A stretch of DNA of 64,000 bases from Enterocloster clostridioformis (GTDB taxonomy: Bacteria; Bacillota; Clostridia; Lachnospirales; Lachnospiraceae), in the NCBI RefSeq assembly GCF_020297485.1, contig NZ_JAIWZC010000001.1, positions 3,596,001 to 3,660,000 on the forward strand. The letters run 5' to 3'. The notes under the pieces were generated by a model that was not told the DNA's origin, ran no database searches, and was given only the letters and a program-made list of their open reading frames with translations. The translations under genes and the position numbers were made by a program. Shown in pieces: positions 8,536 to 16,361 of the stretch (positions are counted from its first letter, which is position 1; the number at the start of each line of letters is the position of its first letter).

Positions 8536-9447
8536 TCATTCCTTATCGGGATTGTTTTTCTTTGCTCTGCTCTTATAAACATTATGCTTATTCTTGCACT
8601 GAGGGCTGCAAAATACGGCGCTTGGTCTGCTTGCGACAAAGGCTTTGGTACAGTGCTTGCAAAGCTTAATCGGATTTTCGCTGTCGGTCAGCATGAAACT
8701 GAACATCATCTGTACGCCCAGCAGCAGGGAATGAAAGTCCCAGATAATGGTCGGCTTATCCAGTAGGGCGATGTGGTAGGTCGGTGCTATGCCGCCGAAA
8801 GCCGCCATGCTCTGCTGCATCATCTGCCGGGTTTCATCGTTCAGCGTATCATAATCCTCGTAGTAGAGGAAGCTGTTGATATAGGTAAACGCCCAGTCGA
8901 TGAACTGCTGCTTCATCCAGTCATACCGCTCCGCATATTCTCGCTGAAAGCTCATGTTGACCGCCATCGGCTTATCCGTCATGGTCAAAGCCAGTGCCAT
9001 CATCACCCGGCCATTCTGGATATTCCACATGGACTCGATACCACGCTTGATCACATCCAGCTTATCAAAGGGAAAGAACAGCGCCAGATAGTTTTCGGTG
9101 GACATGGTTTCTTCTTTGATAAAGTGGTTTTTCGGCAGGTACACCGCCTCATATTCCATAAAGTTTGGCGTGGTAGGCAACGCAGTCATCAGTCCAAACA
9201 AGCCGTATTTTACCGCAAATTGCTGGATGCCCTTCTGGATTTCGGCATCCGGCTTCTTGCTCATACCCATCCGCCCGATATTGATCGCGTCCAGTACAAT
9301 CCGCTGATACTCTGCGAGCGGATCATAGATACTCGGCTGCGCAGTTTCTGTCGGCGTGAGGTACAGAGTTCCGTCCTCTGCCGCCCTCCATTCGTATTCG
9401 CTGTATCGCACCCAATTAGAGCTGGTGCGTTCAAAAAGGTTCTTCAT
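8536..9447 (-). CDS. Hypothetical protein with C-terminal C2C2 zinc motif
   Basis: 303 residues. The body is helical and aromatic-rich (ERYDWMKQQFIDWAFTYINS) with no assigned fold; it resembles uncharacterised DUF6076-type proteins, tentatively. The tail LCKHCTKAFVASRPSAVFCS plus PQCKNKHN is a CxxC...CxxxC treble-clef-like knuckle followed by a basic end. The ATG at 9447 has GGAGGG 8 bases upstream; a TTG two codons earlier is less likely. It lies 17 bp upstream of the RhuM-family gene, probably in one transcript. Confidence 0.6.
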   Translation of the reverse strand: MKNLFERTSSNWVRYSEYEWRAAEDGTLYLTPTETAQPSIYDPLAEYQRIVLDAINIGRMGMSKKPDAEIQKGIQQFAVKYGLFGLMTALPTTPNFMEYEAVYLPKNHFIKEETMSTENYLALFFPFDKLDVIKRGIESMWNIQNGRVMMALALTMTDKPMAVNMSFQREYAERYDWMKQQFIDWAFTYINSFLYYEDYDTLNDETRQMMQQSMAAFGGIAPTYHIALLDKPTIIWDFHSLLLGVQMMFSFMLTDSENPIKLCKHCTKAFVASRPSAVFCSPQCKNKHNVYKSRAKKNNPDKE

Positions 9448-9496
9448 ATACAAAACCCTCCGCTATATATTGTAACCCGAATAACTCCGATTTATA

Positions 9497-10456
9497 TTAT
9501 CCATTATACGATTTCTTTTCCCCGGAATCAATCTCCATTCCAGATTCTTCTAAAAAATCTTTCTCCAATATGGTCATTGGCTGCTGCTTTTCTGCCTTAT
9601 CCAAAAGTGCGGGGAGCAGCTTTTTTCGTATCTTTCCCAGCATCGTGCCACGCATCTTGCGGATGTTCCGGTCGCTTTGCTTCCGTATTTTGGCGATCCG
9701 GGTGGAGCTGAACAGCCGGACGGCGCAGAGAAACAGCAGCTCCTTGTGTTCCTCATTCAATTCCCAGAGGATTCTGGAAAGGTATTCTTCCGTCACAAGC
9801 TCGTGTATATCGTAAGGGCAGTAGAAAATGGCGTCGATAAAATCCCCTTTGCGGAGCTGCTTTTCCAGTACATCGTTCAGCGTATCCGGGAAAAAGAGTT
9901 CATTGACAGACGCACCGTAATCGAGAGGAACATCATCGCCGCTTCTGCTGAGTTCGTGATAGCGTTCCCGGCGCTCCCGGTTAGCGTCCAGCCTGTCCCA
10001 CCAGGCAATCACATTTTCAAAATCCCGCTGTGTTCTGGCGGAATCCTCCAATCGTGCAAGGGCTTCTGCCCGCAGTTCTCGTTTGAGCTTCTTGCGCTCC
10101 GGTTCTTCCTTGTCGGTATCGTCCTCAAAGGGATGTTCCTTGGCTTCGGCTTCCAGTTCTTCGATGAGCTGTTCTTCTTTTGCGATCTGCCGCCGGGCTT
10201 GTTCGAATAATTCGGTTTCTTCGGTATCCGTATCATTGTCAGCAAGAACAGCTTGTTTCTTTCGCTTCCTTCGTTTCTTTTCGGGAAGATCGTCAGCGGA
10301 TTCTTCTTCCTCATCGTCCCAAAGGGCGTTTTCATCTTCTTCGTCATCGGCTATGTAATCGGAATCGTCCGCTTCATATTCATCTTCATAGTCGATATCT
10401 TCTTCATAAAGACCGTCATTATCATATCGTTCGGGATCGTCGAACACCGCAGACAT
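9497..10456 (-). CDS. Acidic hypothetical protein, first gene of the RhuM operon
   Basis: 319 residues. The first 55 are dominated by Asp, Glu and Tyr (YEEDIDYEDEYEADDSD), then comes a basic patch KKRRKRKK, then a long coiled-coil-prone segment (about 80-140). The C-terminal 90 residues are basic and helical (RNIRKMRGTMLGKIRKKLL). Not recognised. AAGGGAG directly abuts the ATG at 10456; a GTG three codons in would be better spaced, so the start is uncertain. The acidic head could be a DNA or nucleoid mimic; that is speculation. Confidence 0.55.
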   Translation of the reverse strand: MSAVFDDPERYDNDGLYEEDIDYEDEYEADDSDYIADDEEDENALWDDEEEESADDLPEKKRRKRKKQAVLADNDTDTEETELFEQARRQIAKEEQLIEELEAEAKEHPFEDDTDKEEPERKKLKRELRAEALARLEDSARTQRDFENVIAWWDRLDANRERRERYHELSRSGDDVPLDYGASVNELFFPDTLNDVLEKQLRKGDFIDAIFYCPYDIHELVTEEYLSRILWELNEEHKELLFLCAVRLFSSTRIAKIRKQSDRNIRKMRGTMLGKIRKKLLPALLDKAEKQQPMTILEKDFLEESGMEIDSGEKKSYNG

Positions 10457-10606
10457 CTCCCTTCAAAAATATTTTCGAAAATTTCTTGGATTCTCCGTAA
10501 AAACAGTTCCGCTAAGTACCCCGTATTTCTCCTATTAGTGAGGATGTAATCTATTTTGTCTATTATAAGATTACTCTCGACACTAAATGAAAGGAGGAAA
10601 ACGCCT

Positions 10607-10975
10607 ATGTCAAACAACGATCGTGAGCTGACGGGTAGGGAGAAACAGTGGATCAAAAAGCTGGTCACTTCCCTCTGCGCCAACTACGACAAAGAGTACG
10701 GCTGCCTGCCGCTGGACTGTGACTGTCCAATGTTTGGTATCTGCTTTACCAACAGCGCACTATGTAGATATTTCCGCAAATCTGTCCTGCCGGAAGATGC
10801 AGAGTTGGAAGCCGTATTCACGCAAACACCGACCACTCATTGCAAACAATGCGGCAAGCCGTTCCCAACTGACGGGAAACGGGTGTACTGCTCACAGCAC
10901 TGTGCCGAAGAAGCTTGCCGCAGGCAGACCGCAGCACGGGTGCGTAAGTATCGGGAGAAACAACAACAGATGTAA
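10607..10975 (+). CDS. Cysteine-rich protein (Cys_rich_VLP type)
   Basis: 122 residues, AAAGGAGG upstream. The N-terminal half carries many cysteines (SLCANYD, GCLPLDCDCPMFGICF, ALCRYF) of the Cys-rich VLP family found in Firmicute mobile elements. The C-terminal half has a second knuckle, HCKQCGKPFPTDGKRVYCSQ then HCAEEA, ending in a basic helix. It is divergent from the RhuM operon with about 150 bp between them. Probably a DNA- or metal-binding accessory; function unproven. Confidence 0.7.
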   Translation: MSNNDRELTGREKQWIKKLVTSLCANYDKEYGCLPLDCDCPMFGICFTNSALCRYFRKSVLPEDAELEAVFTQTPTTHCKQCGKPFPTDGKRVYCSQHCAEEACRRQTAARVRKYREKQQQM

Positions 10976-10990
10976 CGCTTTTGCCCTCGG

Positions 10991-11016
10991 AAAGCCTTGT
11001 GCCGCAAGGCTTTTTT
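10991..11016 (+). terminator. Rho-independent terminator after the Cys-rich gene
   Basis: Stem AAAGCCTTG / CAAGGCTTT with a T-run (TTTTTT), 15 bases after the stop. Confidence 0.8.
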
Positions 11017-11148
11017 GAGGGTATTTCTGCATTGGCAGGGTGTTAATACCTTTTGCTCGATTTTAACCATGCAAATGGTTACACTTTGCCGGAACCAAAC
11101 CTATTATACGAAAAAACCATGAACTTTTCAACACGGAGGTAACTGCCT

Positions 11149-11364
11149 ATGGCAAAAAACGAGAACAGTAATTTTTCTTATATGATTCGCCGCATTGGCG
11201 GCACCACCTATAAAGTTAAAGTAGTATTCAGCGATACAGAGAAGGAAACGATGGAGGATAAAATTTTACGGATGATTCGCAATGAAACGGTTACAACTGG
11301 CGGAACTTGTGGTATAATGGATTCACCACAAATGAGCCGGCAGTCTGAAAGGAGCGCATCATGA
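11149..11364 (+). CDS. TnpW-like small transposon protein
   Basis: 71 residues, start preceded by ACGGAGGT. The core (YMIRRIGGTTYKVKVVFSDT, TMEDKILRMIRNE) parallels the protein at 6088. Its stop overlaps the recombinase start by 4 bp (ATGA), so the two are translationally coupled. A small palindrome AACCATgcaaATGGTT at 11065-11080 lies upstream and may be an operator. Confidence 0.7.
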   Translation: MAKNENSNFSYMIRRIGGTTYKVKVVFSDTEKETMEDKILRMIRNETVTTGGTCGIMDSPQMSRQSERSAS

Positions 11365-12971
11365 GCGTAAAACAGACTGAAGGAAAAATCACAGCTTTAT
11401 ATGAAAGACTATCCCGTGATGATGACCAGACCGGAGATAGCAACAGCATTGTTAATCAGAAAAAATACCTCGAAAGCTATGCCCATCAGAGAGGTTATAC
11501 AAACTGTCAGCACTATACGGATGACGGTTGGAGTGGAGGGAATTTTGAGCGCACTGCGTGGAAACAGCTCATTGCAGACATTGAAGCGGGCAAAGTCGCC
11601 CATGTCATTGTAAAAGATATGAGCAGGGCGGGGCGTGACTATCTGCAAACAGGCTTTTACACGGAGGTGTTCTTCCGTCAGCATCATGTTCACTTTGTAG
11701 CGATCGCCAACAGCGTGGACAGCGACGACCAGAACAGCAATGAGTTTGCCCCGTTCCTTAATATTATGAACGAGTGGTATCTTCGTGATCTGAGCCGCAA
11801 GCAGAAAACAGCGATCCGTGTGAAATGCGAATCGGGCAAGCCTACTACAAACTGCGCCATTTATGGCTACAAGAAAATGCCGGGTGATAAGTACAGTTGG
11901 TATATCGACGAGGAAGCAGCTGCGGTTGTCCGCCGTATTTTCCGGCTGACCATCGAGGGCAACGGTCCCTATGACATCGCCCGTATCCTCTATGATGATA
12001 AGGTGGAAACCCCTGCGGTCTATGCCGCAATGCAGGGGCGTGGCGTCTGGAAAAGCAAAGAGGAATTTCCCAACCCATATAACTGGAGCGGCTATATCGT
12101 CGGGCAGATTCTCTCCAAGCCGGAGTATATGGGGCATACGGTAAACTTCCGTTCCCACAAGCAGTCCTACAAGGACAAAAACCCGGTTATGAATCCGCAG
12201 GAGGACTGGCTGATCTTTGAAGATACCCACGAAGCCATCGTGGATAAGGAAACCTGGGAGCTTGCGCAGAAGCTCCGCAAGACGCCACGGCGGCACGACA
12301 CTCTGGGCGAAGCCAATCCCTTGACGGGGCTTCTGTTCTGTGCGGACTGCGGAGCGAAGATGACCAATCACCGTTCCAGAGGCGGTACGGAGAACAATCC
12401 TTATCCCTCTGATTTTTACGATTGCTCCACCTACACGCTGGCGCATCAAAAGCGCACCCACGCTTGCAGCGGTCACTATATCCGGACAAAAGCGGTCAGA
12501 GAGCTTGTTCTGGAAACCATCCGGACAGCCAGCACCTTTGCCATCGCCAATCAGGATGAGTTTATGAAAAAGGTGCGTTCTGCCTCTCAGATCCGGCAGG
12601 CAGAAGCGGCAAAGGAAACCGAGCGGAAACTGAACAGGGAGAAAAAGAGGATTGCAGAGCTGGATACCATTATCAAAAAGCTCTATGAGTCCTTCGCTAT
12701 CGGACGCATAACCGACGAACGCTTTGATACCCTGCTTGCCGAATATGAGGCGGAACAGAAATCCCTTACCGCCTCCGTATCAGACGCAGAATCGCATCTG
12801 TCCTCTTTTGAGGAAGATACCGGACGTGCAGCGCAGTTCCTTGCGCTGGCGAAGAAGTACACCGACTTTTCTGAACTGACCACCCCGATGATCAATGAAT
12901 TTATTGACAAAATCATTGTCCACGCCCCGGAAAAGATTGACGGGGTTCGGGTGCAGGAGGTTGAGATTTGA
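11361..12971 (+). CDS. Large serine recombinase (TnpX-like), ended by an in-frame TGA
   Basis: 536 residues. The resolvase domain holds the catalytic Ser in YERLSRDDD (about residue 18) and the helix E stretch VKDMSRAGRDYLQTG. The recombinase domain (about 170-290), a zinc ribbon (FCADCGAKM ... CSTYTLAHQ) and a coiled coil (KETERKLNREKKRIAELD) follow. The protein stops at TGA 12969-12971 right after VRVQEVEI, where relatives usually continue in a C-terminal extension. The same frame stays open to 13343. The catalytic part is intact; whether activity survives is uncertain. Confidence 0.9.
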   Translation: MSVKQTEGKITALYERLSRDDDQTGDSNSIVNQKKYLESYAHQRGYTNCQHYTDDGWSGGNFERTAWKQLIADIEAGKVAHVIVKDMSRAGRDYLQTGFYTEVFFRQHHVHFVAIANSVDSDDQNSNEFAPFLNIMNEWYLRDLSRKQKTAIRVKCESGKPTTNCAIYGYKKMPGDKYSWYIDEEAAAVVRRIFRLTIEGNGPYDIARILYDDKVETPAVYAAMQGRGVWKSKEEFPNPYNWSGYIVGQILSKPEYMGHTVNFRSHKQSYKDKNPVMNPQEDWLIFEDTHEAIVDKETWELAQKLRKTPRRHDTLGEANPLTGLLFCADCGAKMTNHRSRGGTENNPYPSDFYDCSTYTLAHQKRTHACSGHYIRTKAVRELVLETIRTASTFAIANQDEFMKKVRSASQIRQAEAAKETERKLNREKKRIAELDTIIKKLYESFAIGRITDERFDTLLAEYEAEQKSLTASVSDAESHLSSFEEDTGRAAQFLALAKKYTDFSELTTPMINEFIDKIIVHAPEKIDGVRVQEVEI

Positions 12972-13343
12972 CAGAAATTTATCGGACGGTTTAAACTGCC
13001 CGAACCGGAGCTAACACCGGAGGAGATCAAGCGGCAGGAACAGCTTCGCAGACACCGCATCAAGAGCCGGGAGCGCTACCAGCAGATGAAAGCCGGGGAA
13101 CACACTGTTGGACAGCCGTTCAAACTGATCTGTAAATGCTGCGGTAAGGAGTTTGAATCCAAGCGGTCCAATACTTTGTTCTGCGGCCCCAACTGCCGGG
13201 CAAAATTCTACCGGCAGGAAGCGGCGGAAAACCGAAAGCGGGAATGCGTCTGTGAGAACTGCGGCATGACCTTTACCACAACGAGATCGGATGTCAAGTT
13301 CTGCTGTGACGAGTGCCGGTATGCGGCGCAGATCAAACGGTAG
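12972..13343 (+). pseudogene. Severed C-terminal tail of the serine recombinase, zinc-knuckle bearing
   Basis: Same frame as the recombinase, directly after its TGA: QKFIGRFKLPEPELTPEEIK, then two C2C2 knuckles, CKCCGKEFES...LFCGPNC and CENCGMTFTT...KFCCDEC. The only internal ATG (13086) lacks a ribosome site, so independent translation looks unlikely. The tail would be made only by TGA read-through or in unmutated copies. The start of the tail matches the usual join (I-Y-L-K-F-I-G-type), which suggests a nonsense change at the join. Confidence 0.65.
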
Positions 13344-13426
13344 GGCGCACGAAAGAAAGCCTTGCGGGAGACAAAGCACGAACCGGCATTGCCGGATAAA
13401 GAACAGAAAGCAGCATAACGATAATG

Positions 13427-13463
13427 GAAGCGGATTGATGTAGGTCGATCCGCTTCTTTTTTT
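13427..13463 (+). terminator. Rho-independent terminator after the recombinase
   Basis: Stem GAAGCGGAT / ATCCGCTTC with a run of seven T. Confidence 0.85.
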
Positions 13464-13525
13464 CAAGTCCCCAACTTGGGAACTTACCAATAACGATCGC
13501 CGCAAAGCGGCAGAAAGGAAACTCT

Positions 13526-14467
13526 ATGAATTTTATGAACAACTGCAACAGCACCAATCCCATTATCATCGGTATCGACCATGGCTACGGCAACATCAAG
13601 ACCGCCCACTGCTGCTTCAAGACGGGCGTTGCCGCCTACGACAAAGAGCCAACCTTCAAAAGCAATCTGCTTGTCTATAAGGACAGATACTATCTCATCG
13701 GTGAGGAACACAAGGAATTTATCTCCGACAAAATGACAGACAGCGACTATTATATTCTCACCCTTGCCGCTGTTGCCCGTGAGCTGAATATCCGCAAGCA
13801 GACCTCTGCCCGTGTCCACCTTGCGGCGGGACTTCCTCTGACCTGGGTGAGCGAACAGAAGGACAGCTTCAAAGAATATCTCCTGCAAAACGACAGTGCC
13901 GGCTTTACTTTTCGAGGCATTGACTATCACGTTGAATTTGCGGGTGCGGATATTTTTCCGCAGGGCTTTTCTGCGGTTGCAGACAAGCTCCGTGAGTTCA
14001 AGGGCATCAATATGCTCTGCGATATTGGCAACGGCACGATGAATGTCATGTATATCAATGAGTGCCGCCCTCTTGCGAAAAAGTGCTTTACCGAAAAGTA
14101 CGGCACCAACCAATGTACGCTTGCCGTGCGTGAAAATCTGATGAAGCAGTTTGGCGTATCGGTGGATGAAAGCGTCCTTGAGCGTGTCATCCGTCACGGT
14201 ACGGCAGACATCAGCCAGCGTTATCTGACCGCCATCCGTGATACCGCAGCCGAGTATGCAGAGGGCATCTTCCGCAGACTGCGTGAGCATGAATACGATC
14301 CTGAACTGATGCGCCTGTATGTGGTAGGCGGCGGAAGCTGTATTCTCAAAAACTTCGGCAGATATGACAAAGACCGTGTTATCATCAACGATGATATTTG
14401 CGCTACCGCAAAGGGCTATGAACTGCTTGCCGAGCAGAAGCAGAGCAGAAAAGGCGGTATCGTATGA
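13526..14467 (+). CDS. ParM/StbA-like actin-type partition ATPase
   Basis: 313 residues. Actin-fold markers: phosphate 1 loop IIIGIDHGYGNIKTAH, phosphate 2 loop MLCDIGNGTMNVMY (about 170), adenosine motif YVVGGGSCILKNFG (about 273). This is the ParM-like branch that makes filaments to separate plasmid copies. The start has GAAAGGAA upstream. The next gene overlaps by 4 bp and looks like ParR, giving a type II partition pair on what is now an integrated element. Inverted AAGTcCCC/GGGaACTT at 13467-13487 could be part of a centromere. Confidence 0.8.
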   Translation: MNFMNNCNSTNPIIIGIDHGYGNIKTAHCCFKTGVAAYDKEPTFKSNLLVYKDRYYLIGEEHKEFISDKMTDSDYYILTLAAVARELNIRKQTSARVHLAAGLPLTWVSEQKDSFKEYLLQNDSAGFTFRGIDYHVEFAGADIFPQGFSAVADKLREFKGINMLCDIGNGTMNVMYINECRPLAKKCFTEKYGTNQCTLAVRENLMKQFGVSVDESVLERVIRHGTADISQRYLTAIRDTAAEYAEGIFRRLREHEYDPELMRLYVVGGGSCILKNFGRYDKDRVIINDDICATAKGYELLAEQKQSRKGGIV

Positions 14468-14820
14468 AGCAGATCTACACGACCACTCTGCGCCTAAACC
14501 TTGCAGACGAGGATGACCGCCGAGCCTACGAGCATTTGCAGAGAATGGACAAAAAGCAGTATCGATCTTACAGCAAGGCGATTGTTTCCGCCATCATTGA
14601 CCATTTTGAACGGCAGGCACGGCTTGAAAGTGACCCGTATCTGGAAACCCGTGAAAAAGAGGATGCTTTTCTCAAACGGATAACAGAAGCCATTGAACAG
14701 GGCTTGCGGTTTGCGCCCGTCGGTATGCTCCCGTTCACAACGCCTGCCGCCGTTGAAGCTCCGTCTGCCGAGGATGACGAGAACATTTCGGCGGCATTGG
14801 ACTTCGCTGACAGCTTCTGA
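14464..14820 (+). CDS. ParR-like centromere-binding protein
   Basis: 118 residues. The N-terminal LRLNLADEDDRRAYEHLQRM resembles the ribbon-helix-helix of ParR/StbB proteins; the acidic C-terminus is of the kind that contacts ParM. Position (ATGA overlap with the actin-like gene) is the main support. It ends just before a strong terminator. Confidence 0.65.
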   Translation: MKQIYTTTLRLNLADEDDRRAYEHLQRMDKKQYRSYSKAIVSAIIDHFERQARLESDPYLETREKEDAFLKRITEAIEQGLRFAPVGMLPFTTPAAVEAPSAEDDENISAALDFADSF

Positions 14821-14830
14821 TACTACGATT

Positions 14831-14873
14831 GCCCTCGTTTGGTATTACTGCAATACCAAACGGGGGCATTTTT
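14831..14873 (+). terminator. Rho-independent terminator of the parMR pair
   Basis: A 15-bp stem (CCCTCGTTTGGTATT with AATACCAAACGGGGG), followed by CATTTTTG. Confidence 0.85.
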
Positions 14874-14978
14874 GATGCTACAACGATTTTTAGAAAAAGC
14901 GTGATACCAAATAGACAGATAATTAGTGTCACGCTGCTATCAAACAACCAACTTTTTACTACCACAGGAGGATTTTCT

Positions 14979-15176
14979 ATGACCACAGACGAGAAAAAAT
15001 TATTGCAAACCAAGCACAGATTGGAAGAAGCCGAGATGCGTGACCGTCAAAAGGAGCGAAAAGCGAGGACACGGCGGCTGATACAGGAAGGTGCAATTTT
15101 AGAAAAGGTCTATCCGGCTGCGGCTGGGATGGACTTGACAAAGCTGGAGGATTTTCTATATTGGGCATTACGATGA
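14979..15176 (+). CDS. DUF3847-type small mobilisation-associated protein
   Basis: 65 residues, basic and helical (KHRLEEAEMRDRQKERKART, then RRLIQEGAILEKVYPAAAGM). The start lies behind CAGGAGG. Such proteins usually precede a MobA-type relaxase in clostridial mobilisable elements; here no relaxase follows and a RIT element begins instead. A MobC-like accessory role is inferred from the usual context. Confidence 0.6.
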   Translation: MTTDEKKLLQTKHRLEEAEMRDRQKERKARTRRLIQEGAILEKVYPAAAGMDLTKLEDFLYWALR

Positions 15177-15184
15177 AGCATTTT

Positions 15185-15220
15185 GAAGCGTTCCGGGCAA
15201 CCGGGGCGCTTCTCTTTTTC
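15185..15220 (+). terminator. Terminator-like hairpin
   Basis: GAAGCG ... CGCTTC stem followed by TCTTTTTC. Just downstream, CCCGAAAGGG is repeated (15222-15240), a compact palindrome that could be part of a lost transfer origin. Confidence 0.55.
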
Positions 15221-15242
15221 CCGAAAGGGCCCGAAAGGGCGC

Positions 15243-15325
15243 ATTATCCGAGATTTTCAATTATCCGAGGAAATTCATAAAAAGTCCCATTCGTAAAGGC
15301 TTTCAAGAAGATTTCCTCGGATAAT
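15243..15325. repeat. Terminal repeats of the RIT element (ATTATCCGAG motif)
   Basis: ATTATCCGAGGAAAT at 15260-15274 is perfectly inverted at 15311-15325; a third partial copy (ATTATCCGAG) lies at 15243-15252. The inverted copies stand 36 bp apart and 8 bp before the end of the first recombinase gene. They have the layout of tyrosine-recombinase binding arms at an element end. Confidence 0.7.
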
Positions 15326-15332
15326 GTAAGCG

Positions 15333-16361
15333 CTATTTCAGGAAGTCGGGCAACGGATTCTCCTTTTTCTGATTAGCATGAGTTTCCTTTTGATGGGAAA
15401 ACCATTTCTCGTTCCAATCCCGGATATGCCTGTTCACTGCTCCCTGTGAAAGTTCAGCGTACCGTTCCGTTGTGGAAATCGAGGAATGTCCGAGGAAATT
15501 TTTGATTGCCACAATCGGAACACCGGCCTCTAACATATGTGTGGCGGTTGTGTGCCTCATGGTATGCGGGGTATAGCTTTTCTCCAAAAACATTCCCGGA
15601 TGCTCTGCCCTTGCGATGGCGATATATTTTTTGTAAATCTCCTCAATGCAGGAAATAGTCATCTGTGGATGTGTCTGGCTGGAAAAGATATAGGCTTCCA
15701 ACTGTCCGGCATGGCCTGTTTCCTCCAGATACCGTTTCAGGAGAATTCCACTGGGTTTGGCAAGCACAATCCGGCGTGCCTTGTTCCCTTTTCCTGTGAC
15801 CGTCAGCTTATAAAGGTTTTTCTCCACAAAAAAGTCCCTGACTTTCAGGTCGCAGATTTCCTGCGCCCTCGCACCGCTGGCATACATCAGGTTTAAAAGA
15901 ACCTGGTCACGCAGTCCCAGACGTTTTTCGGGATCAGGGAGCCGGAGCAGGGCTGACACCTCATCAAGGTAAAAGGCAATCCTTGGCTGTACGGATTGCT
16001 TTTTTGCAGGAATTCTCCTGACTGCGTTGGCAAACACCGTCGCAGCTTCAAAATTTCTGTTCTGTGCATAAGCGGCAAAAGAGGAAAGTGCCGACAGCCG
16101 GAGGTTCCTTGTAGACACGGAGCAGCCCCGTTCTGTCTCAATCCATTTCAGGAACCCATCAACTGTCTCAAAATCCAGATCCCGGAACCGGATCTCACCA
16201 GCCTCTTTCTTTTTCGTCTGGTAAACATACTGGAACAGAAGCCGGAAAGAATGTTTGTATGACCTGACGGTGTTCTGGGAAAGCCCTGATGAGAGCGGCA
16301 TGTATTCCGTAAAAAACTGCTCCAGGAGAAGCATGAATTCAGGGAGTTTATTTTTCCTCAC
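15333..16361 (-). CDS. RIT tyrosine recombinase, third gene
   Basis: 342 residues. SAM-like N-terminal domain (SQNTVRSYKHSFRLLFQYVY) and catalytic domain with R in SGARAQEICDL, H-x-x-R in HTMRHTTATHM, H in LGHSSIS and nucleophile Y in TTERYAEL: all canonical residues present. The GTG at 16361 was chosen because GGAGG stands six bases before it and it overlaps the preceding recombinase gene by 14 bp. The stop is 8 bp from the element's inverted repeat. Confidence 0.85.
   Translation of the reverse strand: MRKNKLPEFMLLLEQFFTEYMPLSSGLSQNTVRSYKHSFRLLFQYVYQTKKKEAGEIRFRDLDFETVDGFLKWIETERGCSVSTRNLRLSALSSFAAYAQNRNFEAATVFANAVRRIPAKKQSVQPRIAFYLDEVSALLRLPDPEKRLGLRDQVLLNLMYASGARAQEICDLKVRDFFVEKNLYKLTVTGKGNKARRIVLAKPSGILLKRYLEETGHAGQLEAYIFSSQTHPQMTISCIEEIYKKYIAIARAEHPGMFLEKSYTPHTMRHTTATHMLEAGVPIVAIKNFLGHSSISTTERYAELSQGAVNRHIRDWNEKWFSHQKETHANQKKENPLPDFLK

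Noticed and set aside
8773..9711. A 312-codon open frame on the plus strand
   Set aside because: It lies antisense to two coherent minus-strand genes, has no ribosome site and shows no family resemblance.
12969..12971. TGA in the serine recombinase considered as a selenocysteine codon
   Set aside because: No SECIS-like stem was seen immediately after it, and the position normally holds a non-catalytic residue.
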